Part shown: one piece after another, positions 1 through 8,805 of the stretch
How the letters are laid out: every line of letters starts with the position of its first letter
Numbering within the stretch: position 1 is the first letter of the stretch
NCBI GenBank assembly: GCA_964448135.1
Contig: CAYUVH010000039.1
Location: 248,001-312,000, forward strand
Length of the DNA stretch: 64,000 nt
Direction: 5' to 3'
From: CAYUVH01 sp964448135
Lineage (GTDB): Bacteria; Verrucomicrobiota; Verrucomicrobiia; Limisphaerales; UBA8199
The notes under the pieces: generated by a model
Seen by the model: only the letters and a program-made list of their open reading frames with translations
Databases searched by the model: none
Told to the model about the DNA's origin: nothing
Position numbers and translations under genes: made by a program

Positions 1-252
1 ATCTTTCCCAATCTGAAGTGCCAGTATCCCACGGACGCTTCCGGCAAGCTCATCACGCACAAGCTGCCCGACGACCAGCTCAATTCGTATCACGGCGTCC
101 TCGGCCATTATCACGTTCAGACGAACAAAACCGATCCCGGTCCGGCCTTTCAATGGGACAAGGTCATCGGCGGCGCGAAGCAGATGATGAAATCGCCCGG
201 CGGCGGTTCCACTTCTGAGAACTGGCTGGGACATATGCGGCCGCAGGATTAG
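1..252 (+). CDS. N-acetylmuramoyl-L-alanine amidase (AmpD/Amidase_2-like), C-terminal part
   Basis: The reading frame is open from base 1 and stops with TAG at 250-252, so only the last 83 residues are present. The fragment carries GHYHVQTNKTDPGPAFQWD. The K-x-DPG-x-x-F-x-W motif is typical of the C-terminal end of zinc-dependent Amidase_2/AmpD enzymes, in which the Asp is a zinc ligand and the Lys is catalytic. Such enzymes cleave the MurNAc-L-Ala bond in peptidoglycan or muropeptides. The family call rests on this motif; signal peptide, first zinc His and substrate class (recycling or cell-wall hydrolysis) lie outside the window. Confidence 0.75.
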   Translation: MFPNLKCQYPTDASGKLITHKLPDDQLNSYHGVLGHYHVQTNKTDPGPAFQWDKVIGGAKQMMKSPGGGSTSENWLGHMRPQD

Positions 253-313
253 GCGAAGCAAAGCATCCGGCCTCGGACTTGAAACCACGGGGCTTTATCG
301 TAAGTTTCCACAT

Positions 314-529
314 ATGATTAGGGCAGCCGAGATCGAGAAAATGAGCCTTGAGGAACGCCTTGAGACCATGGAGCTGCTTTGGGCATCGCTAGTGCGGACG
401 CCGGAAAAAATTTCCTCACCCGATTGGCACGGCGAAGTCCTGAACGAACGACTTGCGAAGATCAAGCGCGGCAGCGCGGAATTCCTCACTTTGCCCCAAT
501 TGAGACAGCGCTTGAAAAAGAAAGCGTGA
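314..529 (+). CDS. Putative addiction-module antitoxin (RelB/TIGR02574-like)
   Basis: This 71-residue protein is helical and charged, with a motif (MSLEERLETMELLWASL) typical of the small 'putative addiction module component' antitoxins that pair with RelE/ParE toxins. Its basic tail ends in LKKKA. The TGA stop (527-529) overlaps the ATG of the next gene at 529 in an ATGA arrangement, the usual translational coupling of antitoxin to toxin. Expected role: bind and neutralise the downstream toxin and autoregulate the promoter. Family assignment is from pattern and context only. Confidence 0.75.
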   Translation: MIRAAEIEKMSLEERLETMELLWASLVRTPEKISSPDWHGEVLNERLAKIKRGSAEFLTLPQLRQRLKKKA

Positions 530-831
530 TGCGCTCGATTGTCGTCCTTGCAGAAGCTGCTGAGGACCTCGAGTCAGCTCGAGACTTCTACGAGGACAGG
601 GAAAGTGGACTGGGAGAATATTTTCTGCGGTCCTTGCTGTCGGACATCGAACGCCTTGCGGTTCAGCATGGTACCCATCACAAACAACATCGGTGCTTTC
701 GCATGCTGGCGACGAGATTTCCTTTCGGAATTTACTATCTGGATACAGCCGGGGAAACCATGGTGGTTGGGATTCTCGATTTGAGGCGGGACCCGGGCTC
801 GATTCGATACATTATGGACCAAAGAGTTTGA
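529..831 (+). CDS. RelE/ParE-family toxin
   Basis: The 100-residue product starts at the ATG that overlaps the antitoxin stop; an earlier in-frame ATG at 379 would run through the antitoxin gene and is unlikely. The sequence has the ParE/RelE layout: an N-terminal helix region (EAAEDLESARDFYEDRESGLGE), a central basic strand with FPFGIYYLD, and a C-terminal strand VVGILDLRRDPG, matching the common 'V.ailhlrRdP' ending. Members inhibit gyrase or cleave mRNA on the ribosome; which activity applies here cannot be told. It forms a two-gene operon with the preceding antitoxin. Confidence 0.8.
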   Translation: MRSIVVLAEAAEDLESARDFYEDRESGLGEYFLRSLLSDIERLAVQHGTHHKQHRCFRMLATRFPFGIYYLDTAGETMVVGILDLRRDPGSIRYIMDQRV

Positions 832-876
832 TCGCCCACATTTGTCCTCACTCTGAAGCACAACCCAGGCTTATCA

Positions 877-3741
877 ATGCCGAATAAGTTATATCTCCTG
901 GACGGAATGGCGCTCGCCTATCGGGCGCATTTCGCCTTTATCCGCCGTCCAATTCTGACTTCCAAGGGCGTCAACTCTTCCGCCCTGTACGGCTTCGCGC
1001 TCACACTGCTGGACATTCTCGAAAAGCAAAAGCCCACCCATCTCGCGGTCGCCTTCGATACGGCCGCGCCGACGGACCGGCACAAGGAGTTCGCCGATTA
1101 CAAGGCCCAGCGCGAGGAAATGCCCGAAGACCTCAGCGCCGCGCTCCCGCACATTGATCGTCTGATCGAGGGCTTCAACATCCCCGTCCTGAAATACGAC
1201 GGCTACGAAGCCGACGACGTCATCGGCACACTCGTCACCCAAGCGGCGAAGGAGGGCTTCGAGTCCTACATGGTCACGTCGGACAAGGACTTCGGCCAGC
1301 TCGTCAACGACAAGACCTTCATCTACAAACCCGGGCGCGCCGGCGATGACGCCGAAACCCTCGGCGTCGAGCAGATCAAGCAGCGTTGGAACATCCAGCG
1401 GCCCGAGCAAGTCGTGGACATCCTGGCGCTCATGGGCGATGCGTCGGACAACATCCCCGGCGTCCCGGGCATCGGCGAGAAAACCGCCATGAAGCTCATC
1501 GGTCAATTCGGCACCCTGGATGCCTTGCTCGAACGGACCGGGGAACTGACCGGCAAGCTGAAGGAGAATCTCGTCGCCCATCGCGACGCCGCCCTCCTTT
1601 CCCGCCGCCTCGCCACCATTCAACGCGACGTTCCCTGCAAACTCGAAATCGAGGGGCTCGTGCTTCGTCCCCGGGACGATGAGAAGCTCAAAGACCTCTT
1701 CGCCGAGTTCGAATTCAATTCCCTCGGTCGCCGGCTATTCGGCAACGATTTCAAAGCCGGACGCGGCTTCGCTACCCCTGCACCTGCGCCAACCGCGCCC
1801 GCCAAATCCAAACCCGCCGGCGCATCCAACACTCTGGAATTTGATTTCGGCCAGGAAACCAAGGCATCGCCAACGCCCATCGAGCCTGCGCCAACGGATG
1901 CAGCCGAGCCTCGCCCCGCCAATCTCAAAACCATCGCGGACGTCCCTCACGATTACAAAATCGCCGCCACGAAAGCCGAACGCGCTAAATTGATCCGCGA
2001 ACTCCTCGCGCTCGAATCCTTCTGCTTCGACACCGAGACCACCGGCCTCGATCCCCGTTCCGCAAGCCTCGTCGGCATGTCGTTCTCCTGGAAGGCGCAC
2101 ACGGGTTGGTATGTCCCCGTTCCTCCGGACGATGCCGACGCCGCTGCGAAGCTGCTGGAGGAATTCCGGCCGGTGTTCGAATCCGAGACGTCGGAAAAGG
2201 TCGGCCATAATCTCAAATTCGATCTCAGCATCCTGAAATGGCAGGGCATGGATGTCCGCGGGAAGTTTTTCGATACCATGCTGGCGCACAGCCTGGTCGA
2301 ACCCGATTTGCGGCACGGCATGGATTACCTGTCCGAGGTTTACCTGGGTTACACGCCCATTCCGATCACGAATCTCCTCGGCCAGGAAAAGACCCCGCTG
2401 CGAACCATGGCGACCGTTCCCTTGGAGCAGATCGCCGAATACGCCGCCGAAGACGCCGACGTGACCTGGCAACTCCGTTCTATCCTCGCGCCGCTGCTAA
2501 AGGAGAAAGCCCAGGAGCGCGTTTTCTTCGAAGTGGAATCGCCGTTGGTGCCCGTGCTGGTGGACATGGAACACGCGGGCATCAAACTGGACGCCGACCC
2601 GCTCGAGGAATTTTCCGCCGAACTGGCGAAGGAAATGGATGTCGCCGAAAAGACCATCTGGAAACTCGCCGGCACCGAATTCAAGCTCAACTCTCCCAAA
2701 CAGCTCGGCCAGATTCTTTTCGACATTCTCAAGATTTCCGGCGCACCCAAGAAAACCCGCACCGGCCAGTACGCCACCGACGAACAAACCCTGGCCCTGC
2801 TCGCGAACGACCACGAAATTGTCCGCCGCCTCCTGGAGTACCGCGCCGCCACCAAACTCAAGTCCACCTACACCGACGCCCTGCCCGCCACCATCTGGCC
2901 CGCGACGGGCCGCATCCACACCACGTTCAACCAGGCTGTCACCTCCACCGGCCGGCTTAACTCGCAGGACCCCAATCTCCAAAACATTCCCATCCGCACC
3001 GAGCGCGGCCAGGAAATCCGCAAGGCCTTCGTTCCGCGCGACCCGAAGTGGCGCCTGCTCTCCGCCGATTATTCGCAGATCGAATTGCGCATCATCGCCG
3101 CGCTCGCGAAGGAAGCCGGCCTGCTCGAAGCTTTTCGCACCGGGGCGGACGTCCACCAGGCCACGGCCGCCAAGGTCTATGGTATCGCCCAGGAAGCCGT
3201 CACCTCCGAAATGCGGCGCAAAGCGAAAATGGTGAACTACGGCATCGCGTACGGCATTTCCGCTTTCGGTCTCGCCCAGCGCCTCCAGATTCCCCGCAGC
3301 GAAGGCGCGGAAATCATCGCCCAATACTTCAAGCAATTTCCCGGCATCCGCCGTTACATGGACGACACCATCGCCCAGGCCCGCGAGCGTGGATACGTGG
3401 AGACCGTCACTGGCCGCCGCCGTTACCTCCGCGACATCCGTAGCGCCAACAACACTGTCCGCGGCAGCGCCGAACGCAACGCCATCAACATGCCCATCCA
3501 GGGCACGGCCGCCGACATGATCAAGATCGCCATGTCCCGCATCCATCGCGAACTCGCCGCGCGCAGGTTGAAGACGCAAATGGTGCTCCAGGTGCACGAC
3601 GAACTTCTCTTCGACCTGCATCCCGCGGAGGAAAAGGAAGTCCGCGGGCTGGTGCGCGACAAAATGGAAAACGCCATCCCGCTGGAAGTTCCCATCGAAG
3701 TTGAAATCGGCGTGGGCGAAAACTGGCTGGCCGCCCACTAA
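877..3741 (+). CDS. polA: DNA polymerase I
   Basis: This 954-residue protein has all three PolA modules. The 5' nuclease domain (about 1-290) contains the metal-binding EADDVIGTL and VTSDKDFGQLV motifs. The 3'-5' exonuclease domain is near residue 383 (FDTETTGLD), with the catalytic D-x-E retained, so proofreading appears intact. The polymerase domain has motif A (SADYSQIELRI, about 728), motif B (RRKAKMVNYGIAYG, about 780) and motif C (LQVHDEL, about 905). Length is slightly above E. coli PolA because of a Pro/Ala-rich linker around 300-350. It works in lagging-strand processing and repair. It follows the toxin-antitoxin pair by 45 nt with no clear SD sequence. Confidence 0.97.
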   Translation: MPNKLYLLDGMALAYRAHFAFIRRPILTSKGVNSSALYGFALTLLDILEKQKPTHLAVAFDTAAPTDRHKEFADYKAQREEMPEDLSAALPHIDRLIEGFNIPVLKYDGYEADDVIGTLVTQAAKEGFESYMVTSDKDFGQLVNDKTFIYKPGRAGDDAETLGVEQIKQRWNIQRPEQVVDILALMGDASDNIPGVPGIGEKTAMKLIGQFGTLDALLERTGELTGKLKENLVAHRDAALLSRRLATIQRDVPCKLEIEGLVLRPRDDEKLKDLFAEFEFNSLGRRLFGNDFKAGRGFATPAPAPTAPAKSKPAGASNTLEFDFGQETKASPTPIEPAPTDAAEPRPANLKTIADVPHDYKIAATKAERAKLIRELLALESFCFDTETTGLDPRSASLVGMSFSWKAHTGWYVPVPPDDADAAAKLLEEFRPVFESETSEKVGHNLKFDLSILKWQGMDVRGKFFDTMLAHSLVEPDLRHGMDYLSEVYLGYTPIPITNLLGQEKTPLRTMATVPLEQIAEYAAEDADVTWQLRSILAPLLKEKAQERVFFEVESPLVPVLVDMEHAGIKLDADPLEEFSAELAKEMDVAEKTIWKLAGTEFKLNSPKQLGQILFDILKISGAPKKTRTGQYATDEQTLALLANDHEIVRRLLEYRAATKLKSTYTDALPATIWPATGRIHTTFNQAVTSTGRLNSQDPNLQNIPIRTERGQEIRKAFVPRDPKWRLLSADYSQIELRIIAALAKEAGLLEAFRTGADVHQATAAKVYGIAQEAVTSEMRRKAKMVNYGIAYGISAFGLAQRLQIPRSEGAEIIAQYFKQFPGIRRYMDDTIAQARERGYVETVTGRRRYLRDIRSANNTVRGSAERNAINMPIQGTAADMIKIAMSRIHRELAARRLKTQMVLQVHDELLFDLHPAEEKEVRGLVRDKMENAIPLEVPIEVEIGVGENWLAAH

Positions 3742-3941
3742 CCCGGCCGGGTGCGTTGCCGCACCATTAGGCAAGCTTCTGAATGTAGCGCTCCAGCCCC
3801 CCGGCTGGCGAGTCGGAAAATGCGCATTTTTTTCATCCTTCCTCACAATCCGCTTGCGCGCAATCCGCCCGAATCTAAACTGACCTCGCCCGCCGGGCGT
3901 TGTGCGACCGCGGTTACCGCCGTCCCGGCTGGTACCGATTT

Positions 3942-6032
3942 ATGAAAGAGTACCTACCTGCTGATATCCGCAACTTCGCCATCGTCGGTCACGCCTCCTC
4001 GGGGAAGACCATGCTCAGTGAAGCCATGCTGGCTTGCGCCGGCGTGATCAATCGCATGGGCTCCATCGCCGCCGGCTCGACCGTCTCCGACTATCATGAG
4101 AGTGAACACCAGCGGCGCATCTCGGTTTCCGCCACGTTGATGCATCTCGATTGGCTGGGGAAGAAGTTCAACCTGCTCGACTGTCCCGGCTACGCGGATT
4201 TCATCAGCGAAAGCCTGGGCGCCTTGCGTGTCGGCGATTTCGCGCTGGTCGTCGTCCACGCCAGCCACGGCGTCAGCGTCGGGACGGACATCGTCTGGAA
4301 GCACGCCAGCGAGCATGGCCTTCCGAAAATGATCGTCGTGAATGCCTTCGACAAGGAAGAGACCAACTTCGACAAAGTCCTCGCCCAGATCCGCGAACAC
4401 TTTGGCGAACGCGTTTTCCCGCTCATGGTCCCCATCAATCCCGGCCCCGGCTTCAATCAGGTGCTCGACGTCCCGCGCAGCGAAATCATCACCTACGCCG
4501 ATGACAAAAGCGGGAAATTCACCGAAGCGCCCGCCACCGGTGAATGGGCCGAGCTCGTAAAAAAGCTCCACAACCAGCTCATCGAGCTCGTCGCTGAATC
4601 GGACGATTCGCTGATGGAAAAATACTTTGCCCAGGGCCGGCTGACCGAGGAGGAATGGCGCGCCGGCGTCCACCAGGCCATCCAGAAGCAGGTGTTTACC
4701 CCCCTGTGCGTGACCTCCGCCGAAAACAACATCGGCGTTGCGCGGCTGATGGATCTCATCGCCAAATACGGTTCTTCGCCCGTGGATCGCCAGAAAGTCC
4801 CCGCGCTCAACGGCGACGGCAAGCCGCTCGAAGTCGCGCTCAATGACCCGGACCCGGTCTGCTACGTTTTCAAAACCATGAGCGAGGCCCAATTCGGCGA
4901 GCTCTCCTTTTTCCGTATCTATTCCGGCTCCGTGAAGTTTGGCTCCGAACTTTTCAACAGCGACCGCCGCACCACGGAAAAAATCGGACAGATCTACAAT
5001 CTCAATGGCAAGAACCGCGTCAGCGTCCCCACGCTCAACGCCGGTGACATCGGCGCCGTCGTCAAACTCAAGGATACCCACACTGGCAACACCCTCTGCG
5101 GGGGGAAAAAGCACGTCACCCTGTCCAAGGTCGACTATCCCCATCCCAATATTCACGCCTCCCTCCATAACAGCGTGAAGGGAGAGGAGGAAAAGGTCGC
5201 CTCCGGCCTCGCCGCGCTTCACCACGAGGATCCCACCTTCCTCTACGCGGTGGATCCCGAACTGCATCAAACCATTCTCTCCGCCCAGGGGGAACTCCAC
5301 CTCGAAGTGATCGTGGACCGCCTTCGCCGGCGCCATAACGTCCATGTGGATCTTTCCGAACCCCGCGTCAAATATCGCGAAACCATAAAGGCCAAGGGCG
5401 AATCCAAGCACCGCCATAAAAAGCAAACCGGCGGCGCCGGCCAGTTCGCCGAAGTCTGGATGCGCATCGAACCCAAACCGCGCGATACCGGCGTCGAATT
5501 CACCCAATCCCTCAGCGGTCAGAATGTGGATCGCACCTTCGTGCCCTCCGTCGAAAAAGGAGTCATGAAAGCCTGCCAGGAAGGCATCCTCGCCGGCTAC
5601 CGCGTCGTGGACGTCAAAATCGATTTCTACGACGGCAAAATGCACCCGGTCGACTCCAAAGACATCGCCTTTCAGATCGCCGGCTATTTCGGCTTCAAAG
5701 AAGCCTTTGCTTTGGCCCGCCCCTGCCTGCTCGAACCGATCCACATGATCGAAATCCAAATCCCCGAAGACGCCATGGGCAAAGTCATGGGCGACCTCTC
5801 CAGCCGCCGCGGAAAAATCCAGGGCATGGAAGTCGAGGGCGCCTTCCAGCTCATCAAGGCCCTCGTCCCCGCGAAGGAACTCTATCGCTACTCCAGCACC
5901 CTCCGTTCCCTCACCGGCGGTCGTGGTGTCCACAAAGAACAATTCGACCACTACGAGGAAATGCCCCGCGACGCCGAAGCCAAGGTGATCGAAGAAAACA
6001 AGAAACACCGCCAGGCGCAGTCCACGGAATAA
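3942..6032 (+). CDS. Elongation factor G-like GTPase (EF-G paralogue)
   Basis: The start is set at ATG 3942, because residues after it (MKEYLPADIRNFAIVGH) match the EF-G N-terminus; an in-frame extension to 3900 has no homologous content. The 696-residue protein has a P-loop GHASSGKT at 16-23, DCPGYADF (G3), NAFDKEE (G4) and a VTSAENN region (G5). EF-G domains II to V follow, ending in domain V with MGDLSSRRGKIQGME. The P-loop and the switch-I region (QRRISVSATLMHLDW) differ from canonical EF-G (GHIDAGKTT; RGITI), placing it among EF-G paralogues of the FusA2 kind rather than the main translocase. Role in translocation, recycling or stress is unknown. It appears monocistronic. Confidence 0.88.
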   Translation: MKEYLPADIRNFAIVGHASSGKTMLSEAMLACAGVINRMGSIAAGSTVSDYHESEHQRRISVSATLMHLDWLGKKFNLLDCPGYADFISESLGALRVGDFALVVVHASHGVSVGTDIVWKHASEHGLPKMIVVNAFDKEETNFDKVLAQIREHFGERVFPLMVPINPGPGFNQVLDVPRSEIITYADDKSGKFTEAPATGEWAELVKKLHNQLIELVAESDDSLMEKYFAQGRLTEEEWRAGVHQAIQKQVFTPLCVTSAENNIGVARLMDLIAKYGSSPVDRQKVPALNGDGKPLEVALNDPDPVCYVFKTMSEAQFGELSFFRIYSGSVKFGSELFNSDRRTTEKIGQIYNLNGKNRVSVPTLNAGDIGAVVKLKDTHTGNTLCGGKKHVTLSKVDYPHPNIHASLHNSVKGEEEKVASGLAALHHEDPTFLYAVDPELHQTILSAQGELHLEVIVDRLRRRHNVHVDLSEPRVKYRETIKAKGESKHRHKKQTGGAGQFAEVWMRIEPKPRDTGVEFTQSLSGQNVDRTFVPSVEKGVMKACQEGILAGYRVVDVKIDFYDGKMHPVDSKDIAFQIAGYFGFKEAFALARPCLLEPIHMIEIQIPEDAMGKVMGDLSSRRGKIQGMEVEGAFQLIKALVPAKELYRYSSTLRSLTGGRGVHKEQFDHYEEMPRDAEAKVIEENKKHRQAQSTE

Positions 6033-6050
6033 TCGTGGCGGTTACTCCCA

Positions 6051-6230
6051 CCGTAGCAGCCGAGGTAACGAGGCTCATTTATTTCAACCACCGGGTGCGA
6101 CCGGCAATGCCGTTCGCACCCATAAACCGGCCTCAACCAGCCGCTGTCTCTCAGCATCAGACGCGCTCTCTCCCATTCGACCGATCCAGATGGGTGGAAA
6201 GCATGAGCCTCGTTACCTCGGCTGCTACGG
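6051..6230 (+). repeat. Long inverted repeat element (28-bp perfect arms)
   Basis: Bases 6051-6078 and 6203-6230 are perfect reverse complements (left arm starts CCGTAGCAGCCGAGG). Between them, 6093-6122 holds a second palindrome with GGGTGCGA/TCGCACCC arms. The element fills most of the gap between the EF-G paralogue and the membrane acyltransferase. It could be a small non-autonomous mobile element or a REP-type repeat; target-site duplications are not evident. Confidence 0.8.
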
Positions 6231-6303
6231 GAGAAAAGAAGTCCACGCCAACGCTCGTTCTTCGTGCTTCGTCATTCGTCATTCGTGCTTCGTCATTCCC
6301 CTC

Positions 6304-7527
6304 GTGACCCCCACCTCTCCACCCGCGCCGCTCCGCCTCTCCTCCCTCGACGCCTACCGCGGCCTCGTCATTCTCACGATGACCTATGTCAATTACATCT
6401 CCGGCATGAAAGGCATCCCGGCGTGGGCCCAGCACATGCCCGGCGATGCCCGGGACGGCTACACCTTCGTGGACCTCGTCTTCCCCGGTTTCCTGTTCAT
6501 CGTCGGCGTCGCCATCCCCCTGGCCCTCCATCGACGCATGAGCGAAGGCAAATCCCTGTGGCCGCTGGTCTGTCGCATCCTCCTCCGCTCTGCCTCGTTG
6601 ATCTTCGTGGGCGTCATTACCGTCAATGGGTCCGCCTTCAACGCGGAAGCCACCGGCATGAGCCGCGCCCTTTGGTTCTTCCTGGCGATGGTTTGCGTGA
6701 TGGCAGTGTGGAACATCTACCCGGCCAATCCATCACCTCGCCGAAAAAAGCTGTTTTTCGCCCTCCGCATCGTCGCCGGACTGGAACTCGCGATTTTATT
6801 GTTTATTTTCCGCGGAAAGAATTCCGACGGCCAGATCGTCTGGCTCCAGCATTCCTGGTGGGGAATCCTCGGCCTCATCGGCTGGGCCTACCTCGTTGCC
6901 AGCTTCGCCTACCTGGCCGTGCGCGGAAATTCCACAGGCCTCATGGCCGTGCTCGGCTTCCTCATCGCGCTATACATCGGCGATAAGCACGGCGCACTCG
7001 ACTGGCTTGGACCTGTGCACGATTTCATTGGCGTCGGCCAGGTCCTCGGCAGCACCGCCTCCAGCGTCGTCATGGGCACCCTCGTGGGCAATTGCTTCGT
7101 CGGTCCCAACGCCTCCCTCTCTACCTTCGCCCGCGCGCGCTTCATGTTCCTTTTCGGCCTCGGCCTCTACGTCGCCGGCGAACTCATCCGCCCGGTCCAC
7201 GGCATCAACAAAAACGCCGCCACCGACTCCTACTCCCTCGTCAGCGGCGGCATCTGCTGCCTCTGCTTCCTCCTTGTCTATCTGCTCATGGATGTCGCCC
7301 ATCTCCGCCGCTGGGCCGCCCCATTCATTCCCGTCGGCCAGAATCCCCTCTTCGCCTACCTGCTTCCCGGAATGCTCGGTAACTTCCTGAAACTCATCGG
7401 CGCCGGCGCGCTCCTCTGGCCCTACTCCAGCAATCTCCCCGGCGCCCTCAACGCGGCTGCCGTGACCTGCCTGATCCTCTTCCTCACCTGGCTCGCCACA
7501 CGCGTCGGCATCCGTCTGAAACTCTGA
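6304..7527 (+). CDS. DUF5009/YeiB-like membrane acyltransferase family protein
   Basis: A GTG at 6304 gives a start directly before the conserved opening RLSSLDAYRGLVILTM, the signature of the DUF1624/DUF5009 family related to heparan-alpha-glucosaminide N-acetyltransferase. An upstream in-frame ATG at 6190 would translate an inverted-repeat arm and TTCGTCATT simple repeats, so it is rejected. The roughly 407-residue protein has about ten hydrophobic segments and a conserved GYTFVDLVFPGFLFIVGVAI motif near the N-terminus. Family members are thought to acylate extracytoplasmic sugars using cytoplasmic acyl-CoA; the substrate here is unknown. It ends at 7527 and has no operon partner. Confidence 0.8.
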   Translation: MTPTSPPAPLRLSSLDAYRGLVILTMTYVNYISGMKGIPAWAQHMPGDARDGYTFVDLVFPGFLFIVGVAIPLALHRRMSEGKSLWPLVCRILLRSASLIFVGVITVNGSAFNAEATGMSRALWFFLAMVCVMAVWNIYPANPSPRRKKLFFALRIVAGLELAILLFIFRGKNSDGQIVWLQHSWWGILGLIGWAYLVASFAYLAVRGNSTGLMAVLGFLIALYIGDKHGALDWLGPVHDFIGVGQVLGSTASSVVMGTLVGNCFVGPNASLSTFARARFMFLFGLGLYVAGELIRPVHGINKNAATDSYSLVSGGICCLCFLLVYLLMDVAHLRRWAAPFIPVGQNPLFAYLLPGMLGNFLKLIGAGALLWPYSSNLPGALNAAAVTCLILFLTWLATRVGIRLKL

Positions 7528-7728
7528 CTCTCCAGATCCTAATCGTAATCCTAATCATACTCTTAATCCCTATCGTTTCGGGTTCGCACTGCCCTAACTG
7601 GACAGGGCACCAAGCGCCTGGCACGGATTACCCAACGAATCATACCGTCTTCCTTGAGGAACAAAAATGAGGTAAGCTACTGCGATGGCAGTGCTATCTG
7701 GTGCTTCGCTCGATGCTGACACTTACTC
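7528..7728. other. Intergenic, short ATCCTAATC simple repeats
   Basis: Bases 7537-7570 contain imperfect tandem copies of an ATCCTAATC-like word (atcctaatcgtaatcctaatc). Nothing else recognisable is present before the next gene. Confidence 0.5.
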
Positions 7729-8274
7729 GTGGCGCGCATGATCACGGCCTTCATTATTGTCAATGATCAGCCGCGGAGCAGCGGGGACTGGCCGGCATGG
7801 TTCAGGGTGGTGGCACTGATCTCGCTCGTGTTGCTTCTGCTGGCGTTGATCGTGTTTGAAATGCGCCTGGTTGCGCTCATAATTCGAGATACGCGACGCT
7901 GTTCGGGACGATGGGGAATCAATCGCAAACGTATTATCTGTGCACGTTGCCGCTCGCCACAGCCCTTTTTTCGCATGCCAGCGTCACGTCGCCAATGGTG
8001 GTGGGGCGGTTGCACCTGCAAGCAATGCGGCTGTGAAATGGACAAATGGGGTGTGGACGTAAACCGTCCGCCCGTTCCCACCTGCGTATTATGTGGCGGC
8101 ACTTTCGAGCCCGGCCACTTGATCGCTCACGGCGAATTAAAAGTCTGCGCCCGCTGCAAACCGATCTTCCTGCAAAAACTCGCCGAGGGCGCCACCATCG
8201 AACCCTCGCCAGCCGCACTTCGGAACAGCGGCGGAACCACGGCGGAGCGCGGCTCTGTGAGCCGCAGCCCGTAG
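7729..8274 (+). CDS. Membrane protein with double-CxxC zinc-ribbon modules
   Basis: The protein starts at GTG 7729 or ATG 7738 (181 or 178 residues). One transmembrane segment lies at about 25-52 (WFRVVALISLVLLLLALIVF). It is followed by a basic cytoplasmic part with CARC...CTCKQCGC and then a second ribbon, CVLCGGTF...LKVCARCKPIFLQKL. The second ribbon, with its CxxC-GxxF and C-A-x-CKP-x-F pattern, is of the kind seen before RDD or other membrane domains in Verrucomicrobiota and Planctomycetota proteins; here no further membrane domain follows. The tail is low complexity. Function unknown; zinc binding is inferred from the cysteine spacing. Confidence 0.6.
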   Translation: MARMITAFIIVNDQPRSSGDWPAWFRVVALISLVLLLLALIVFEMRLVALIIRDTRRCSGRWGINRKRIICARCRSPQPFFRMPASRRQWWWGGCTCKQCGCEMDKWGVDVNRPPVPTCVLCGGTFEPGHLIAHGELKVCARCKPIFLQKLAEGATIEPSPAALRNSGGTTAERGSVSRSP

Positions 8275-8659
8275 GATAACCCGCAGGCGAAGGACTTGTT
8301 CTACGCGAGTCGAGCGTCCGGAGGCGCTGCGAGTAGCAGACCCGCGCTCCGATTCTTCGGACCTTCAGGAAGTAATCGTTCGACCCGACGCTCTTAAGGT
8401 TTTGGCACCCCCTTGACACCCTCTCAATTGGTGTCACTCTGTTTCCAGAGGGATTTCTCGGCCGGGAATCCGGTTGACTGACCGATTTTCCACGCGGGCG
8501 TAACCAGGGAAATTCAAGGCACAACCGGACCTATGACGATCATGCCAGCCAGCCAGTTGCGCGGCAGTTCATAATCTTCAACCGCGCATTTTCTCTTTTT
8601 GCGGAGTCCCTGCCACGCTCCGACCCCAGCTCGCAACTTGTCTCGTGCCAATCCGTTGC
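8275..8659. other. Non-coding stretch upstream of the GTCAAA array
   Basis: No convincing gene is seen. A hairpin with TGACACC/GGTGTCA arms occurs around 8417-8441. A possible short frame beginning at 8599 has no protein-like composition and runs through the repeat array that follows. Confidence 0.5.
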
Positions 8660-8805
8660 GTCAACCCACGGTCAATCCTCCGTCAAACACCTGTAAGACC
8701 ATCGTCACACCACTGTCAAACGCGCGTCCGACCCTCCGTCAGACCAAAAGCCCCCGCTGTCAAACCTCGTCAAACCTGATTCTGCCAAAAAACAGGGGGC
8801 CCCAT
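8660..8805 (+). promoter_or_regulatory. GTCAAA 11-nt-period array with GGGGCCCC end (copy A)
   Basis: GTCA-type words begin at 8660, 8671, 8682, 8693, 8704, 8715, 8726, 8738, 8759 and 8769, i.e. spacings 11,11,11,11,11,11,12,21,10. The 21-nt unit contains AAAAGCCCCCGC. The last word is followed 26 nt later by a G-run and the palindrome GGGGCCCC (8796-8803), preceded by an A-tract. The element points at nuoA, whose start is about 170 nt further on. A second element with the same plan occurs at 16366-16512 on the other strand. The 11-bp direct repeat resembles OmpR/PhoB-type half-sites (Pho box core TGTCA), but many more copies are present than in a normal Pho box. The role is inference. Confidence 0.6.

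Noticed and set aside
2497..3846. 449-codon frame antisense to polA
   Set aside because: Same artefact; polA on the other strand has all polymerase motifs.
3954..6008. 684-codon open frame antisense to the EF-G paralogue
   Set aside because: Mirror of a strongly coded gene in G+C-rich DNA; composition (Gly/Val/Asp/Phe-rich) is the usual artefact and no motif is seen.
8660..8805. Considered as a CRISPR array
   Set aside because: Repeat word is only about 6 nt with 11-nt period; no 25-40 nt repeats or spacers and no cas genes.
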